Below are positions 1 through 10,689 of a DNA stretch of 64,000 bases, in pieces. The stretch is from Patagioenas fasciata (lineage: Eukaryota; Chordata; Aves; Columbiformes; Columbidae), in NCBI RefSeq assembly GCF_037038585.1, contig NC_092559.1:15982488-16046487 (forward strand), given 5' to 3'. A program made the position numbers and the translations under genes. Position 1 is the stretch's first letter; the number at the start of each line of letters is the position of its first letter. Below the pieces are notes generated by a model. That model made no database searches, was not told the DNA's origin, and saw only the letters and a list, made by a program, of their open reading frames with translations.

Positions 1-1206
1 ATTATAACAGAGGGAGAGGGTAGTGCACAAGTAGGTGAATTAATTGCAGTATGGAGTGTTTTCCAACATGAAGCATAAACTACTTCTCCTGTCCACATTT
101 ATACTGACTCTTATGCTGTGTTTAAGGGGTGTACCAAGTGGCTTCCTTTCTGGGAACAGAACGGATGGGAAATTAATAGGATTCCAGTGTGGCAAAAAGA
201 AAAATGGCAAGAAATCTTTATTGCTAGAAAGGGAAACTTTGCTGTGGACTGGGTAGCTTCTCATCAGGTAGATGGGGGATCTGCAGGAGAATGGAATAAC
301 CAAGCTGATGAATTACCAAGACTGGCCCCTGTACAAAAGGACCAAATTTCAGAAGACTGGGAATGCTTGTTAGAATGGTTACATGTAAAATGCAAACACA
401 CCAGAGCTAAGGACTTGTATGGTGAAGCTCTGGCCCGAGGTTGGCCCGTCACCAAAGAAATGTGTAAAACCTGCATATCGGTCTGTGAACAATGTTGGAG
501 ACAGCTTGAAAGGCACCCTTTAGAAGATAACCCTCTACATTTAAGGGAGGGTAAAGGTTTCTGGGATGCCTGGCAGGTGTATTATATTGGCCCCTTTAAG
601 AAATCAGGAGGTAAACATTTTGTACTGGTGGGGGTGGAAATAACATCAGGATTAGTCCAAGCTGAAGCTTTTGGCAAAGCTACAGGTGAAAACACTGTGA
701 AAGCATTGTGAGAATGGTTTGGAACTTTTCCAAAGTCACAAGAAATACAGTCTGACAACGGTTCCCATTTCATCGCCAAAGTTGTACAAGATTGGGCACA
801 AAGTGAAGGGATTAAATGGACTTTTCACACCCCATATTACCCACCAGCTAATGGAACTGTAGAAAGAACTGACAGCCTCTTGAAACGGCTTTTGAAACCT
901 CATGAGGGTAACTGGGATACTCGTCTGTGGCAAGTTATCACAAGCGTAAATGACAGGTGGGGGGTAAATGGATGCCCCAAAATCACTGCTTTCTGCCCAA
1001 AAGCCCCTTCCTTGATTCCCTCTTTAAAGGGACCGAATGATTCCAAAGATCCAGCCCATTTCCCAGGACAACGAGTCCTGGTGGAACTCCCTACTGTGGA
1101 AAGCGTATCACTAGCATTGAAAACCCCTTTAAATGCAAATGCATGGGTAGCCTCTCATGCCCCGGGTAAGGAACACCAGATAAATACCCACTGGATAATT
1201 CCATAA
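1..1206 (+). pseudogene. ERV-A pol 3' part: RNase H C-terminus and integrase
   Basis: One reading frame runs from base 1 to the TAA at 1204-1206, broken by in-frame stops at 76-78 (TAA) and 709-711 (TGA). The first third is a retroviral RNase H: a GEL helix near 46-54, a TDS motif near 97-105 and a terminal SHQ...NNQAD segment around 260-305. An integrase follows, with an HHCC zinc site (H..H...CKTC...C, about 380-490) and a catalytic core. In the core the second Asp (SDNG, about 751-762) and the Glu (NGTVER, about 850-867) are 35 residues apart, the usual DD35E spacing. The first catalytic Asp is a Tyr codon (TAT, 580-582), so this copy is dead independently of the stops. The protein would remove the RNA strand and insert the provirus. 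Class is uncertain (gamma-like or class III-like). The 5' part lies outside the window. Confidence 0.85.
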
Positions 1207-1240
1207 TTTTAATTATTTTTGCCTCGAGGAGGCAAGCCCT

Positions 1241-1259
1241 GTTTGTTTTCCTTTTGCAG
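1241..1259 (+). promoter_or_regulatory. Possible env splice acceptor of ERV-A
   Basis: A pyrimidine run (GTTTGTTTTCCTTTTG) ends in CAG at 1257-1259, between the end of pol and the first env ATG at 1331. This is where a retrovirus places the splice acceptor for its env mRNA. The assignment rests only on position and base composition. Confidence 0.45.
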
Positions 1260-1330
1260 GAGAACTCCGAGGGACACAGAGAATATCACGAATCATTCAA
1301 GAATCAAATCTGAAGGCTTAATTTGTCAAA

Positions 1331-2206
1331 ATGACCAATAGTATAATTAGACTACTAATACTTTTCTGCATCTTCTCACCTACCCATAACCAAAAATACA
1401 CTAAATGGCCTTGGTCCAAAGCTACTGTTATATACACTAGTTCTCTAGGACTGTATCCTGAAGACCACTTTCCAAGTTTAGCTACTATAGTAATACCTGA
1501 TGATAAAGTGTATTGCCCATATGAATGGAAGTGGGATAGGAAGGATTGGGTTAGAGTCCTGAATGGTACAAATGGAGAAAAAATTAAAATAGGATGCAGA
1601 AAGGTGGAAGGATCTAACCATGAGAAAGCCTCTTCAATTACAGTTACTGGAAACCTTTTAGATCTAAATTCGACAACCAAAATTCACCCTAACATCTCAG
1701 CGAAACTCTGTGCCACTGCAGAGTGGAAATGTAATAAACAAAATTCTCTCATCTCGTGTTGTCGCCAAAAGTACATCGGCAACTATACCACCTTGGACCC
1801 AAGTACCAACAATGTGGAGATTACTAAATCCTGCAAGGATGCAGAAACTGATTGTTGGTGCAACTTCACTTTAACAAGGACCATCCGGGTGGTGTGTAAT
1901 TGGCGAAACAATCACGCCAACCGATCAGAACTACTAGGCCTAAAATTCAAATTTAAAATAAATGCTGTCGCCAAACCTCCAGTGACATTTGTTGCAATAG
2001 TCACCTATCACAACAAAGACAGCGTTTTCACACAATGACAAAAATAAAGCTTCACGCTCTTTTATGGTGGTCCAGGGTGTCAACTTCTCCATGCAATGTA
2101 GACTGATTACTGAATCCCTCACTGAACCAGTAAACAGCTATAGAATTGGACTACATGGCTCTACTCTATCATGTGAAAAACAAAGCCAAAATTGTTGGCT
2201 AAACTT
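1331..2206 (+). pseudogene. ERV-A env, surface subunit N-terminal part
   Basis: The ORF from the ATG at 1331 runs to 2038 and encodes a signal-peptide-like hydrophobic start (IIRLLILFCIFS) followed by a cysteine-rich ectodomain. Six or so N-glycosylation sequons are visible (NGT, NST, NIS, NYT, NFT, NRS), as expected for a retroviral surface glycoprotein. The frame closes with a TGA near 2036-2038, and Env-like sequence continues in a disturbed form up to the solo LTR at 2207. It follows pol directly and lies after a candidate splice acceptor. The receptor and exact env family cannot be told from the sequence. The gene is broken by stops and by two later insertions (2207-2534 and 3593-5635). 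Confidence 0.7.
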
Positions 2207-2540
2207 TGTGGAGGGGTTTCTGTTAGATGGAGATTTATTGTTGAATTAGTCAGACCCAAAGGAATCTCAAGGCCACTTCGAAAAGCTGAAAACAGGACCT
2301 GCTGTGGGAGTGAGGCATTTCTACAATAACAGGGACTCAACAAGATGTAAATCAATGGACCTATCAGCAGTGAGATTCCAGCTCGTGAACATAGACAATA
2401 TCCAATTAGCGAATGCATGATTGGAGCGTGGATGCGTGATCAGAAAATAGTTGCATATATAAGGAGGCTTGTTTCTGTAATAAACGGCTTTGCGTGATTC
2501 ACATCGGAGTGCTGAGTCCTTTATCGTTCCAACAAAACTT
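2201..2540 (+). mobile_element. Solo LTR, family E, with 6-bp target duplication
   Basis: The LTR itself is 2207-2534 (TGTGGAGG...CAACA, 328 bp) and is bracketed by a perfect 6-bp direct repeat AAACTT (2201-2206 and 2535-2540). It contains a TATATAA box (2456-2462) and an AATAAA polyadenylation signal (2479-2484) in the correct order for + orientation. Related copies in this window lie at 30462-30796 (-) and 56637-56951 (-). A 6-bp duplication is typical of class II (alpha/beta-like) integrases. It interrupts the env of ERV-A, so it is younger than that provirus. The internal region was lost, presumably by LTR-LTR recombination. Confidence 0.9.
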
Positions 2541-3592
2541 GACTGCAATACAATATACTCATAAAGTAATGTGTGGTAAAAATAATACCAAACATTGGAG
2601 GGAACTCAGGATAGAGGTCGTGACACCTACCACCCAACCAATAGCTGTACCCGATCCGAAAATTTTTGAAATTGGACCATATGTGATCAAAAATATAGGC
2701 CAATAACAAATGTTGTTCAATCCAGAATGGTCTCTTAAGCGTGTTGAGGTGTTAATGCAAAATAAGGTTTCTGAGATTCAGCCAGCCTACTCTCCTTTCT
2801 TAAGGACCTCTTTCAAAGGGTGAACAACCTGACTGAGGAAACAAATTCCTAATAGAACACCGAGAGACCTAACTGGTGTGTTGGTGACAGGATTGGAAGT
2901 TCTAACTGGTATTGATTCAGAGATATTAATGAATAAATTGACTACTACAACTAGTGATTTGGCAAAATTGCAACTGCCCTTGAGGTCTTCCCTATTGGCT
3001 TTGGGAACTAACCAGTGACTGTTATAAAAAGTGTTACCAAAATGGGAAAAAGTAAATGTAAAAGACCATGAATTGATAATAGATGCACTTGGTGTGGTCC
3101 AAAATAACCTTTCTTTGGCAATCAGTTGTATTCAGGCACAACTGTGGATGCAATCACACCTTGATCATAAGAGAAGGTGAAGAAGGTGCTTTCCCTACTG
3201 AAATTCGGAAAATTGTTTGGGACAGTGCCAATGAATTTGAGAAAGAACTGCAGTCCTGGTGGACTTTGGTAAACTTCACTTATAACCCCATCACAAACAC
3301 TGCCACGACCTTTGTGTTAACCATACACAATACTTCAATATACGTAATTTACGCTATCATTGCATTAGGATTGAACCACAACAGAGCTGTACTCTATCCT
3401 TTCGAGCACAGAGTATGGGCCTGAAAAGTGGATGAAAAATGGCAAACTGTCAATTTAGAATCTTGTATTGTGCGGGAACAGCAAGGATTCATCTGTGAAA
3501 GTAATACAATTAGTTCTCAAGACATTTGTCTGGACTCTGAGCAGAATGTTTGTCATTTTGAGGTTCGTCCTGACAATCGAGAAATGGTATTA
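2535..3592 (+). pseudogene. ERV-A env, central part
   Basis: Env-like sequence resumes after the solo LTR. Short open stretches (2494-2706, 3083-3424, 3428-3646) in shifting frames carry cysteines and N-x-S/T sequons. The best piece is 3083-3592, where a segment ending near a VWA motif at 3421 continues, after a stop, into a Cys-rich stretch that stops abruptly at the insertion point 3592. The continuation is found at 5642 after the nested element. The frame is lost in several places between 2700 and 3080. This is a decayed central/transmembrane-subunit region; its exact domain boundaries cannot be set. Confidence 0.6.
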
Positions 3593-3655
3593 TGTTGGAG
3601 AATGGTTTGGAAATGGGGGACGTGGGTCTACGGAGCAGTTGTGTGAGTAGAGTCT
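3593..3655 (+). repeat. 5' LTR stub of the nested class II element
   Basis: These about 63 bases match the first bases of the 3' LTR at 5251 (TGTTGGAGAATGG...), with scattered substitutions. The match ends near GTGTGAG, after which pro/RT-like sequence begins, so most of the 5' LTR, the leader and gag are missing. Confidence 0.8.
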
Positions 3656-3662
3656 AGATTTT

Positions 3663-4040
3663 GTCACATTCCTATACCTCTCTTGGGTTAAGATTTGTTA
3701 AGCAAATTGTAAGCTCAAATAACGTTTTCTGAGAATTCTGTTTAGTTGCATGTCCTACAAGAAGCTGCTTGGATGGTGCAGATCTGCTTGTGCAAGTGAG
3801 AAATCTACAAGGAAATTTCGAATGCTGTATTTCCACTAGTATTAGCAGCCAATGTTTCGATAAAGCAAATACTACACTTCTGAAACAGAACTTCGATCCA
3901 GTAAGGGACATCAATATCCAATAAATATGACAGACAAAATGGAGTTAGAAACTTTGAAGAATAAATTTATGACAACCTTACAGGCTGACTGCATTCAGTT
4001 AGATTTGCAGATTTGTCTACGAAATAACCTGTGTCTATTG
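3663..4040 (+). pseudogene. Protease C-terminus / RT N-terminus fragment (class II)
   Basis: The bases match, in opposite orientation, the segment at about 11213-11590, where the translation is better preserved. There it reads like the end of a class II protease (PIPLLDQDLLSKL) followed by the protease-RT linker. In the present copy the frame is broken by several stops, and the polymerase core is missing downstream. A deleted fragment of this kind has no enzymatic function. Confidence 0.55.
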
Positions 4041-4265
4041 TGGGACAGTATGATGAGATTGCTAGCAGATTGATATACCGACTGTTGTATACCAATTGTC
4101 ACTCTGATCAAGAAAATGTAGGGAATGAATTTAAGTCTTAATAGGCCATGATCCTTTTGTCATATATGTACCAGTTGTGAAATTTAATTCTGATTTTTTT
4201 TTCATTTGTAATCTATGTCTTTGTAAATTGCACTAGCTGGTTTTCTTAACAGCACAACTTTTAGC

Positions 4266-4600
4266 ATGCATAAATGTAAATTGCTGCAGAACCTGCAAGT
4301 CTCTAACATCAGGTCACAGACCATACTTGTATCTGGTCTGATCCTACATACTTGCACAGTTTTTGTTTATGGTTCAGGAAAGTCTCATAAAGCTGTAGTA
4401 GTTTGGTGTGAAGATAACGATTGGCATCATTCTGTAAAAACTATTGAAGGTTCAACCCAATTAGCAGAACTTAGTACAGCTTTAAATTACTTAGAGCTTT
4501 TTAAGGAGGAACCTCTAAATTTGATTTGTGATTTTGAGTACATAGTCAAGGTCCAACGCACGTATCTGATTCTGAACTTTTGTTTGTTTGTTTCTTGTTT
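4266..4600 (+). pseudogene. RNase H fragment of the nested class II element
   Basis: The open stretch beginning at 4266 contains an RNase H start (TVFVYGSG, where the family has a D at the Y position), an IEGSTQLAEL helix with the catalytic Glu, and an LNLICDFEY strand with the third acidic residue. It runs into a T-rich stretch near 4580-4615 and then into unrelated-looking frames. The minus-strand partner at 10690-10991 keeps the first Asp (FVDGSG). Loss of that Asp in the + copy would abolish activity. No polymerase domain precedes it in either copy. Confidence 0.7.
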
Positions 4601-4764
4601 TTTTTTTTTTTTAAAAAGGTGGGGGGAAGTACGGGAAACACCACAAAACCAATTGTCAAAATCATTGTATGTGATGAAATACTTTGCAAGTATGACCCAA
4701 AACCATGCTAAATCAGAAAGAACCTACATTAGTTATGGTCAAATCACTAGTCAATGGAAAAGGT

Positions 4765-4858
4765 CACATCAATTGATAACCTGGGGAAACGTTATGTTTG
4801 TGTCATTACAGGCCAAGGATCGAAGTGGATTCCCGCGAAGTGGGTCAAGCCATGACTA
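4765..4858 (+). pseudogene. Integrase C-terminal tail (class II)
   Basis: A short frame reads GKRYVCVITGQGSKWIPAKW, followed by VKP and a stop. This resembles the end of class II integrases, where a W-[IV]-P-A-[RK]-W motif closes the DNA-binding domain. No catalytic core is present upstream, because the element is internally deleted. The Env TM fragment follows about 100 bp later. Confidence 0.5.
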
Positions 4859-4960
4859 AATAAAGACAACAAAGATTCAATGGATGCAGATGGACAGGAG
4901 GGAGATAAGCTGTGAGGACTGTTTCAGATGTAAACCATGGATCCTAATTCAGTGTTATAA

Positions 4961-5250
4961 ATGCTCACAGACCTGGAAGATAAATCGAAGTCAATCCATA
5001 AGGAAATTCAACAGCTTATGGACTACACCCAGAAGATTCAAGAAGATATAGGGCTTTTCGGCTTGGAGGGGTTAACAAACTGGCTAGGGTTAGAAGGGTG
5101 GTTTAAGAGCTTTTTACAAAGTGTGTTGCTTATCTTAGTTATAGTAGCTATAGGGTTATTGTGTTTAAGCTGTGCTCTCTCTTGCTTTAAAAGAATGTTT
5201 GAGCAAATAGTGAATCAGGCTCTGCTTGTACAAAAAGAAAAAGGGGGAAA
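4961..5250 (+). pseudogene. Env transmembrane-subunit C-terminus (nested element)
   Basis: The ORF 4961-5320 encodes a coiled-coil-like stretch, a tryptophan-containing membrane-proximal segment (GLTNWLGLEGWF), one long hydrophobic span (about residues 47-72) and a short basic tail. This is the usual end of a retroviral TM subunit, which anchors Env and carries out fusion. The fusion peptide and immunosuppressive region are absent. The coding part overlaps the polypurine tract and runs into the LTR, as in many retroviruses. Confidence 0.7.
5229..5250 (+). promoter_or_regulatory. Polypurine tract of nested element
   Basis: The purine-only run AAAAAGAAAAAGGGGGAAA lies immediately before the LTR's TG at 5251. 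It is the expected primer for plus-strand DNA synthesis. Confidence 0.85.
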
Positions 5251-5633
5251 TGTTGGAGAATGGCTTGGAAATGGGGGATGTGGGTCTACGAAGCAGTTGT
5301 GCGAGCAGAGCCTATTCTGAAGGTCTTAGCATAAGTAGCAAGACTAGGCCGCAGTGAGAACCGCTGACTGTTTCAGTAAAATCAGCAAGGTCACTGAGAC
5401 CTTCGCAGAGTTTCACAAACAGCTTTCAACAGCACAAGAATGTAGAATAAGCATAGCTAGCAGCTGCAAGTAGGAGGACCATGCAAATGTGACTGTTAGA
5501 GCTTAAGCCAATTAGTAGGTCACAGGTATGCATAATTATCGTGAACTGTATAAGTATATGCTATTTGGGCTAATAAATCAAACTATGCTTTATCACTCAT
5601 ATTGAGTCGACCTGCGTGTTCCTCCGCCTCTCA
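5251..5633 (+). repeat. 3' LTR of nested class II element
   Basis: The LTR starts TGTTGGAG after a polypurine tract and ends CTCTCA. A TATAAG box (5549-5554) and AATAAA (5572-5577) are placed as in a U3-R-U5 LTR. The first 60 or so bases are repeated at 3593-3655. Confidence 0.85.
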
Positions 5634-5635
5634 AA

Positions 5636-6277
5636 GTATTAGTGTATATTGGCAAAGGTTGTGTGTGCTTGAGGACTACTTGTAACTCTATATTAGTAGA
5701 TAGAGTGATGGTAAATATTAGAAATAATTCAAATTTTTGTGTTTGTAATTTTGTTAAAATTACTGGATGTGATTTTTCTTATTTAACACCAGTCATATCT
5801 CATCAACTTATGCAATCTAATTACACACTGATTTATGAATTACTGCCTACATCTATCAGGATGAATCTCACATTGGTAAAGCAATTGTTGCAACACCAAG
5901 ACTTGATCAAGATCTTTGAAGAAGTTTGAGTAAATGGACAGAAAACCTTGATAACTGTTCACCACAATGCTGAAGAAATTCACAGTGTGTTGAGAAGAGT
6001 AGAAAAAGACACAGAATATAAGTGGTGGGACATACTTTTCAGGTGGTCACCTACTGCTACAGGCATCCTGAACAAGTTGTGTCACCCCATTGTTGTTCTC
6101 TTGGTATTAGTTTTGATAGGTTTTGTTCTCTCTGCGGTATTGTATGTTTTGAATTGCAAAATGCTAAAGCGTTTGACACATTTGACATCTATACTTAATG
6201 CACACAATTTGTTTAGTGTGCCCTCCAATGGAGACATCCATAAAACCATTCATACAAAGCGGATTGCGTGCATATAA
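5636..6277 (+). pseudogene. ERV-A env C-terminus (TM subunit)
   Basis: Env sequence interrupted at 3592 resumes here. ORF 5642-5929 contains a Cys-rich segment (C.C...C.....C.C) and N-x-S/T sites. After a stop at 5927-5929, ORF 5948-6277 carries a helical segment, a WWDI/RWSPTATG membrane-proximal stretch, one long hydrophobic anchor (about residues 45-68) and a cytoplasmic tail. Both pieces are in the same frame, so one stop separates them. The architecture is a retroviral TM subunit. The family of this Env is not recognised with certainty. Confidence 0.65.
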
Positions 6278-6465
6278 ACCACTTTTCCTTTCCTTTTTCT
6301 TCCTCTATACTTTCTGTCTCTCTTTGAGGATCATGTTGCTGCCACGAGCTCCTGATAACAATGTTCAGTCACGGGGTGGTGTAAGAGTCGATCTGAAGAT
6401 TTGTCTGAACATCACCATCAAGAACAGATGGACAATGACTTGGAGAGAGGCCCGAGGAGAATAAT

Positions 6466-7180
6466 TGTGTTGCACAGGTCTCTCCAACTCGGGGGCTACT
6501 GGTAACAATAGCTGCTGTGTGGACTTCACCTGCTGCCTCAGCCAAGCTTGTCCCCACCTCCTAAAAGGAACTGTGTTATACAGGTCTCTCCGACCCGGGG
6601 ACAATAGCCGTTGTCCAGAAGATGGATTTTCACCTGCTGCTTCAGCCAAACTTGCCCCCCACCGCCTCCCTGTTACTAAGGACAACGAAGAAGAGCATGC
6701 CCAGAAGCTCGCCAAGGATCCTGAGGTCACCCTGAATGCGAGGCAACGCAGGCGCAGATGGGTCCTGGCAAGCAAAGCGGGGACTTTTTGGGCCTGCGCA
6801 ATTAAGCCTGGATTGTGAAACAAAGGTGGAGATTGGCCTCAAACAATGGGAATGAGGGGGGGTGAAGAAGCATAAAAGATGACTCCCGACTGGACATGGT
6901 TAAGATCTTCCCACCAGAGGATCCCGGATCACGACGCAGGACCGGCAGGACTCTACGGGACCGAAGACCAGAGGGACACCTTTGGGACTCGGTGGTGGTA
7001 ATTAAAATCCTCTTTTTCCCTTTTTTTTCTTTTTTTCTTTCCCTTTTTCTCTACTCTCTCTCTATTGCATGCTACTTTACGGGCAAAATAATAAAGTAAC
7101 ACTGTTTGATTCAATTATAACCCCTTGGCATTTTGGTTACCTCAATTTTGTGCTTCGAGATCAAGGTAAACGAACCATCA
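6466..7180 (+). repeat. 3' LTR of ERV-A (boundaries approximate)
   Basis: Downstream of env a purine-rich stretch (about 6440-6462) precedes a likely LTR that ends CATCA near 7180. A CATAAAAG box is at 6871-6878 and an AATAAA signal at 7090-7095, consistent with + orientation. The U3 holds an imperfect direct repeat of about 106 bp, beginning at about 6467 and 6573 (both GTGTT..ACAGGTCTCTCC). Such duplications are common in retroviral enhancers. The matching 5' LTR is outside the window, so the ends cannot be confirmed. Confidence 0.6.
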
Positions 7181-7464
7181 CAAGTCCATCACCAAATGGA
7201 TCGTAACAGGGGAAAAGGAGAAAACTGGGCACAACAGAGACAAACCCAAGGGTACCATACCAAAGTGTGAGGGATGGGGTGCTAGCAAGGCCCTTTTGTC
7301 TGCCCTCTCATTGGAGGCAGGGGATGGAGGGCCATGTGGTAGCAAAGGCACAAGGGTTATTGATGTTAGAAACCACAGAAGAGCCTGAGAAGGATCAAAA
7401 AGGAATTAGGGCTTCTCAGTGCAAAAAGTTGGTGGGATCAGTAGCCTAGCTGAACTGCATCTAT

Positions 7465-7791
7465 ATGAATGCACACAGCATGGGCAACAAACAGGAGGAG
7501 CTGGAAGTCATCATGCGGCAGAAAAACTACAATGTAGTTGCCATCACAGAAACATGGTGGGATGACTCCCACAGTTGTAGTGCTACATTGGATGGCTATA
7601 AACTCTTCAGAAGGGATAGGCAAGGAAGGAGAGGAGGTGGGGTAGCCATGTATGTTAGGGAGTGTTTTGATTGTCTAGAGCTTAATGATGGTGACAATAG
7701 GGTTGAGCATTTATGGGTAAGAATCAGGGGGAAGACCAACAAGGCAGATATCCTGGTGGGAGTCTCTTACAGACCACCGAACCAGGATTAA
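7465..7791 (+). pseudogene. CR1 ORF2 endonuclease domain fragment
   Basis: The translation shows features of the apurinic-like endonuclease used by CR1 for target-primed integration: an N-A-H-S start, an AITETWW motif with the catalytic Glu, a GGGVAMYVRE strand and a VSYRPPNQD segment. The frame stops at 7789-7791, so the rest of the domain is out of frame or missing. It sits in the normal position, 5' of the RT. Confidence 0.85.
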
Positions 7792-8370
7792 GAAGCAGAC
7801 AAAATATTCTGCAGGCAGCTGGGGGAAGTCTCGTGATCACTACCCCTTGTTCTCACTGGGGACTTCAACTTACCAGATGTCTGATGGAAATACACAGCAG
7901 AGAAGAAACAGTCTAGGAGACTCCTGGAGTGTCCAAATTCCTGATACAGCTGGTCAGTGAGCCAACTGGGGAAGGCACCCCACCTGTTTGCAAACAGAGA
8001 AGGATTTGTGGGTGATGTGATGGTCAGAGGTCATCTTGGGCATAGTCACCATGAAATGATTGAGTTTTCTATTCTTGGAGAAGTAAGGAGGGGGATCAGC
8101 AGAACTACTACCCTGGAGTTCTGAAGGGCAGACTTTGACCTGTTTAGGAGCCCCTTGGGGGGTTGTTCTTAAAGGTAAAGGAGTCCAGGAAAGCTGGTAG
8201 CTCTTCAAGTAGGAAGTCTTAAAGGCATGAGAGCAGGCTGTCCCCATGTGCTGAAAGATGAGCCGATGGGGATGAAGACCAGCCCTGCTGAACAGAGAGC
8301 TTCATCTAGAACTCAGGAATAAAAGGAGAATTTCTGACCTTCGGAAGAAGGGACAGGTAACAAGGACGCT

Positions 8371-9500
8371 GTGAATTTATGCAGGGGGAACATTAGAAGG
8401 GCCAAAGCCCAACTAGAGCTGGGCCTGGCTTCTGCTGTAAAAGGGAACAAAAAATGTTTCTATAAATACATTGGCAACAAAAGGAGGGCTAAAGAGAATC
8501 TGCGCCCTGTAGTGGACGCATCGGGAAACATAGTGACAGAGGATGAGGGAAAGGCTGAGGTACTTAATGCCTTCTTTGCCTCGGTCTTTAATAGTACAAC
8601 CAGTTGTGGTCCAGGTGCAAAGCACCCTGAGCCAGAAGACAGTAAGCGGGAGAAGAATGAAGCTCCCTTGGATCCAAGGGGAAATGGTTAGCAACCTGCT
8701 ACACCACTTAGACACACTCAAGTCTATGGGGCCAGATGGAATCCATCCAAGGGTACTGAGGGAGTTGGCAGAAATGCTCATCGTGCCACTTTCAATTATT
8801 TATCTGAAGTCCTGGCTAACCGGGGAGGTCCCAGTTGACTGGAAGTTGACAAATGTGACACCCATCTACAAGAAGGGCCGGAAGGACAATCCAGGGAACT
8901 ACAGACCTGTCAGTCTAACCTCGGTGCTGGGCGAGGTCATGGAGCAGATGATCTTGAGTAACATCACACGGCACTTACAAGAGAACCATATGATCAGGCC
9001 CAGTCAAAACAGGTTTATGAAAGGCAGATCTTGCTTGATCAACCCGATCTTCTTTTTTGACCAGGTGATCTGCTTAGTGGATGAGGGAAAGGCTGTGGAT
9101 GTTCTGTACCTAGACTTTAGTAAAGCCTTTGACACTGTTTCCAACAGCATTCTCCTTGAGAAACTGCCAGTTCATGGCTTGGATGGGCGTACTCTTTCTG
9201 AGTAAAGAACTGTCTGGAGGGCTGGGCCCAAAGAGTTGTGGTGAACAGAGCCAAATCCAGTTGACAGCCACTCACGAGTGGTGTTCCCCAGGGCTCAGTA
9301 TTGGGGCCAGTTCTGTTGAATCTCTTTATCAATGATCTGGACAAGGGCATTGAGTGCACCCTTAGTAAGTTTGCAGATGACACCAAATTGGGTGGGAGTG
9401 TTGATCTGCTTGAGGGTAGGAAGGCTCTACAGAGGGATCTGGACCAGCTGTATTGATGGGCTGAGGCGAATTGTATGAGGTTTAACAAGGCCAAGTGCTG
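8371..9500 (+). pseudogene. CR1 ORF2 reverse transcriptase
   Basis: Open pieces at 8371-8691 and 8543-9205 give the CR1 RT N-terminal block (MGPDGIHPRVLRELAE, NVTPIYKKG, NYRPVSLTS) and motif A ([11 protein letters not shown], about 9105-9140). After a stop at 9203-9205 the downstream frames hold the remains of the GVPQGS region and, near 9370-9395, the [10 protein letters not shown] active-site motif. Further C-terminal RT sequence continues to about 9990 ([17 protein letters not shown] at about 9740-9790). Several frameshifts and stops make it non-functional. Confidence 0.85.
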
Positions 9501-10003
9501 GGTCCTGCATTTGGGTCACAACAGCCCCATGCAACACTACAGGAAGAGTGGCTGGAAAGCTGAACGGCAGAAAGGGACCTGAGGGTGTTGACCCCAGCTA
9601 TTTTGTGATTCTTTGTTGATCCACAGTTGACTGAACATGAGCCAGCGGTGTGCCCAGGTGGCCAAAAAGACCAACAGCATCCTGGTTTGTATCAGGAACA
9701 GTGTGGCCAGCCGGACTGGAGAAGTGATTGTCCCCTGTACTCGGCACTGGTGAGGCTGCACCTTGAATACTGTATTCAGTTTTGGGCCCCTCACTACAAG
9801 GAAGACATTGAGGTACTGGAGGTAGTTCAGAAAAGGGTTCAATGAAGCTGGTGAGTGGTCTAGAGAGCAAGTCTTATGAGGATCAGCTGAGGGAACTGGG
9901 GCTGTTGAGTAAAGGAGGCTGAGGGGAGACCTTATTGCTGTCTACAACTGCCTGAAAGGAGGTTGTAGCAAGGTGGGTGTCAGTCTCTTCTCCCAAGTAA
10001 CAA

Positions 10004-10471
10004 GTTATGCACGGAAAGGATAAACATACTCGCAATCTTGCGAGAAGTTTTACTCACACACGTGGCTGCAAGGCAAGCGGAGTCTCCATCCTGGGGAGGG
10101 GGGGCTCTCGGCGGCAGCATCTTCAGCTCGCGCTCCGAGAGACCGGTGACAATGGGCCGCGTCTCGACGAGAGAGTCCCGTTTTTATACTGGCTGATCAG
10201 ACCTGACTGTAGGCATTCTAGAAGCTTCTCTGCACCCCCACACCGTGTGTGGGGTGCCCCTGAAGCCTCCAAACATCCCCCACACTGGTCACAGGTGCCC
10301 AGCGGCTCACTGGCGCCTTGGCAATCCCTTCTCCTAATGGCCCTGGCCAGGGTGCTCTGGGGCCAAACAAAAGAAGCTGTTAGCCTCAGAGAGAGAGGGA
10401 GATGTGCCTACTCCTTCCATGATGAAGGAGGGAGGGGAAGAAAGGGGGGTTTGCATTCTGCCACACTAATG
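10004..10471 (-). repeat. Minus-strand LTR (class II-like)
   Basis: Read on the minus strand, the segment begins TGTGGCAGAATGC at 10471 and carries a TATA-like GTATAAAAAC box (about 10180-10193), followed by a GC-rich R/U5 region. Its 3' end lies near the CR1 break at 10003. The homologous + copy of the adjacent class II fragment (about 4716-4740) continues without an LTR at the equivalent point, so the LTR was inserted here. No clean target duplication is seen because the far flank is CR1. Confidence 0.6.
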
Positions 10472-10689
10472 TAGGTTCTTTCTGATTTAGCATGTTTTTT
10501 GGGTCACACATGCAAAGTGTTTCATCACAGGGTAAATTTGGGCTGCACCACTTAGATATAAGTGATTCATCACATACAATACTTTTGACAATTGGTTTTG
10601 TGGTGTTTTCCCTACTTCTCCCCCCTTTTTGTTTAAAAAAAAGAGAAAAAACAAAAACAAAAAACCAGTTAAGAATCAGATATGTGCAC

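Larger units (their letters stand above)
3587..5641 (+). mobile_element. Nested, internally deleted class II ERV with GTATTA target duplication
   Basis: The insertion interrupts ERV-A env. GTATTA occurs at 3587-3592 immediately before an LTR start (TGTTGGAG at 3593) and again at 5636-5641 after the 3' LTR. Inside, in order, are a 5' LTR stub (3593 to about 3655), a pro/RT junction (about 3663-4040), RNase H (4266 to about 4600), an integrase C-terminus (about 4765-4858), an Env TM piece (4961-5250), a polypurine tract and a 3' LTR (5251-5633). At about 2 kb this is a deletion derivative, not a complete provirus. The 3663-4735 part is repeated in inverted orientation at about 10487-11590 with the same internal structure. 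Two extra bases (AA) lie between the LTR's CA end and the right-hand repeat. Confidence 0.85.
7205..10003 (+). mobile_element. CR1 LINE, 3'-truncated
   Basis: CR1 is the dominant non-LTR retrotransposon of birds. This copy retains the endonuclease part of ORF2 (about 7465-7790) and the reverse transcriptase (about 8371-9500), then loses its 3' end at about 10003, where an unrelated minus-strand LTR begins. The frame is broken many times, so it is inactive. The 5' boundary near 7205 is approximate; it follows the end of the ERV-A LTR by a few dozen bases. Confidence 0.85.

Noticed and set aside
880..1206. Separate gene downstream of the integrase
   Set aside because: It is in the same frame as the integrase, after the in-frame TGA at 709-711, and forms the integrase C-terminal end.
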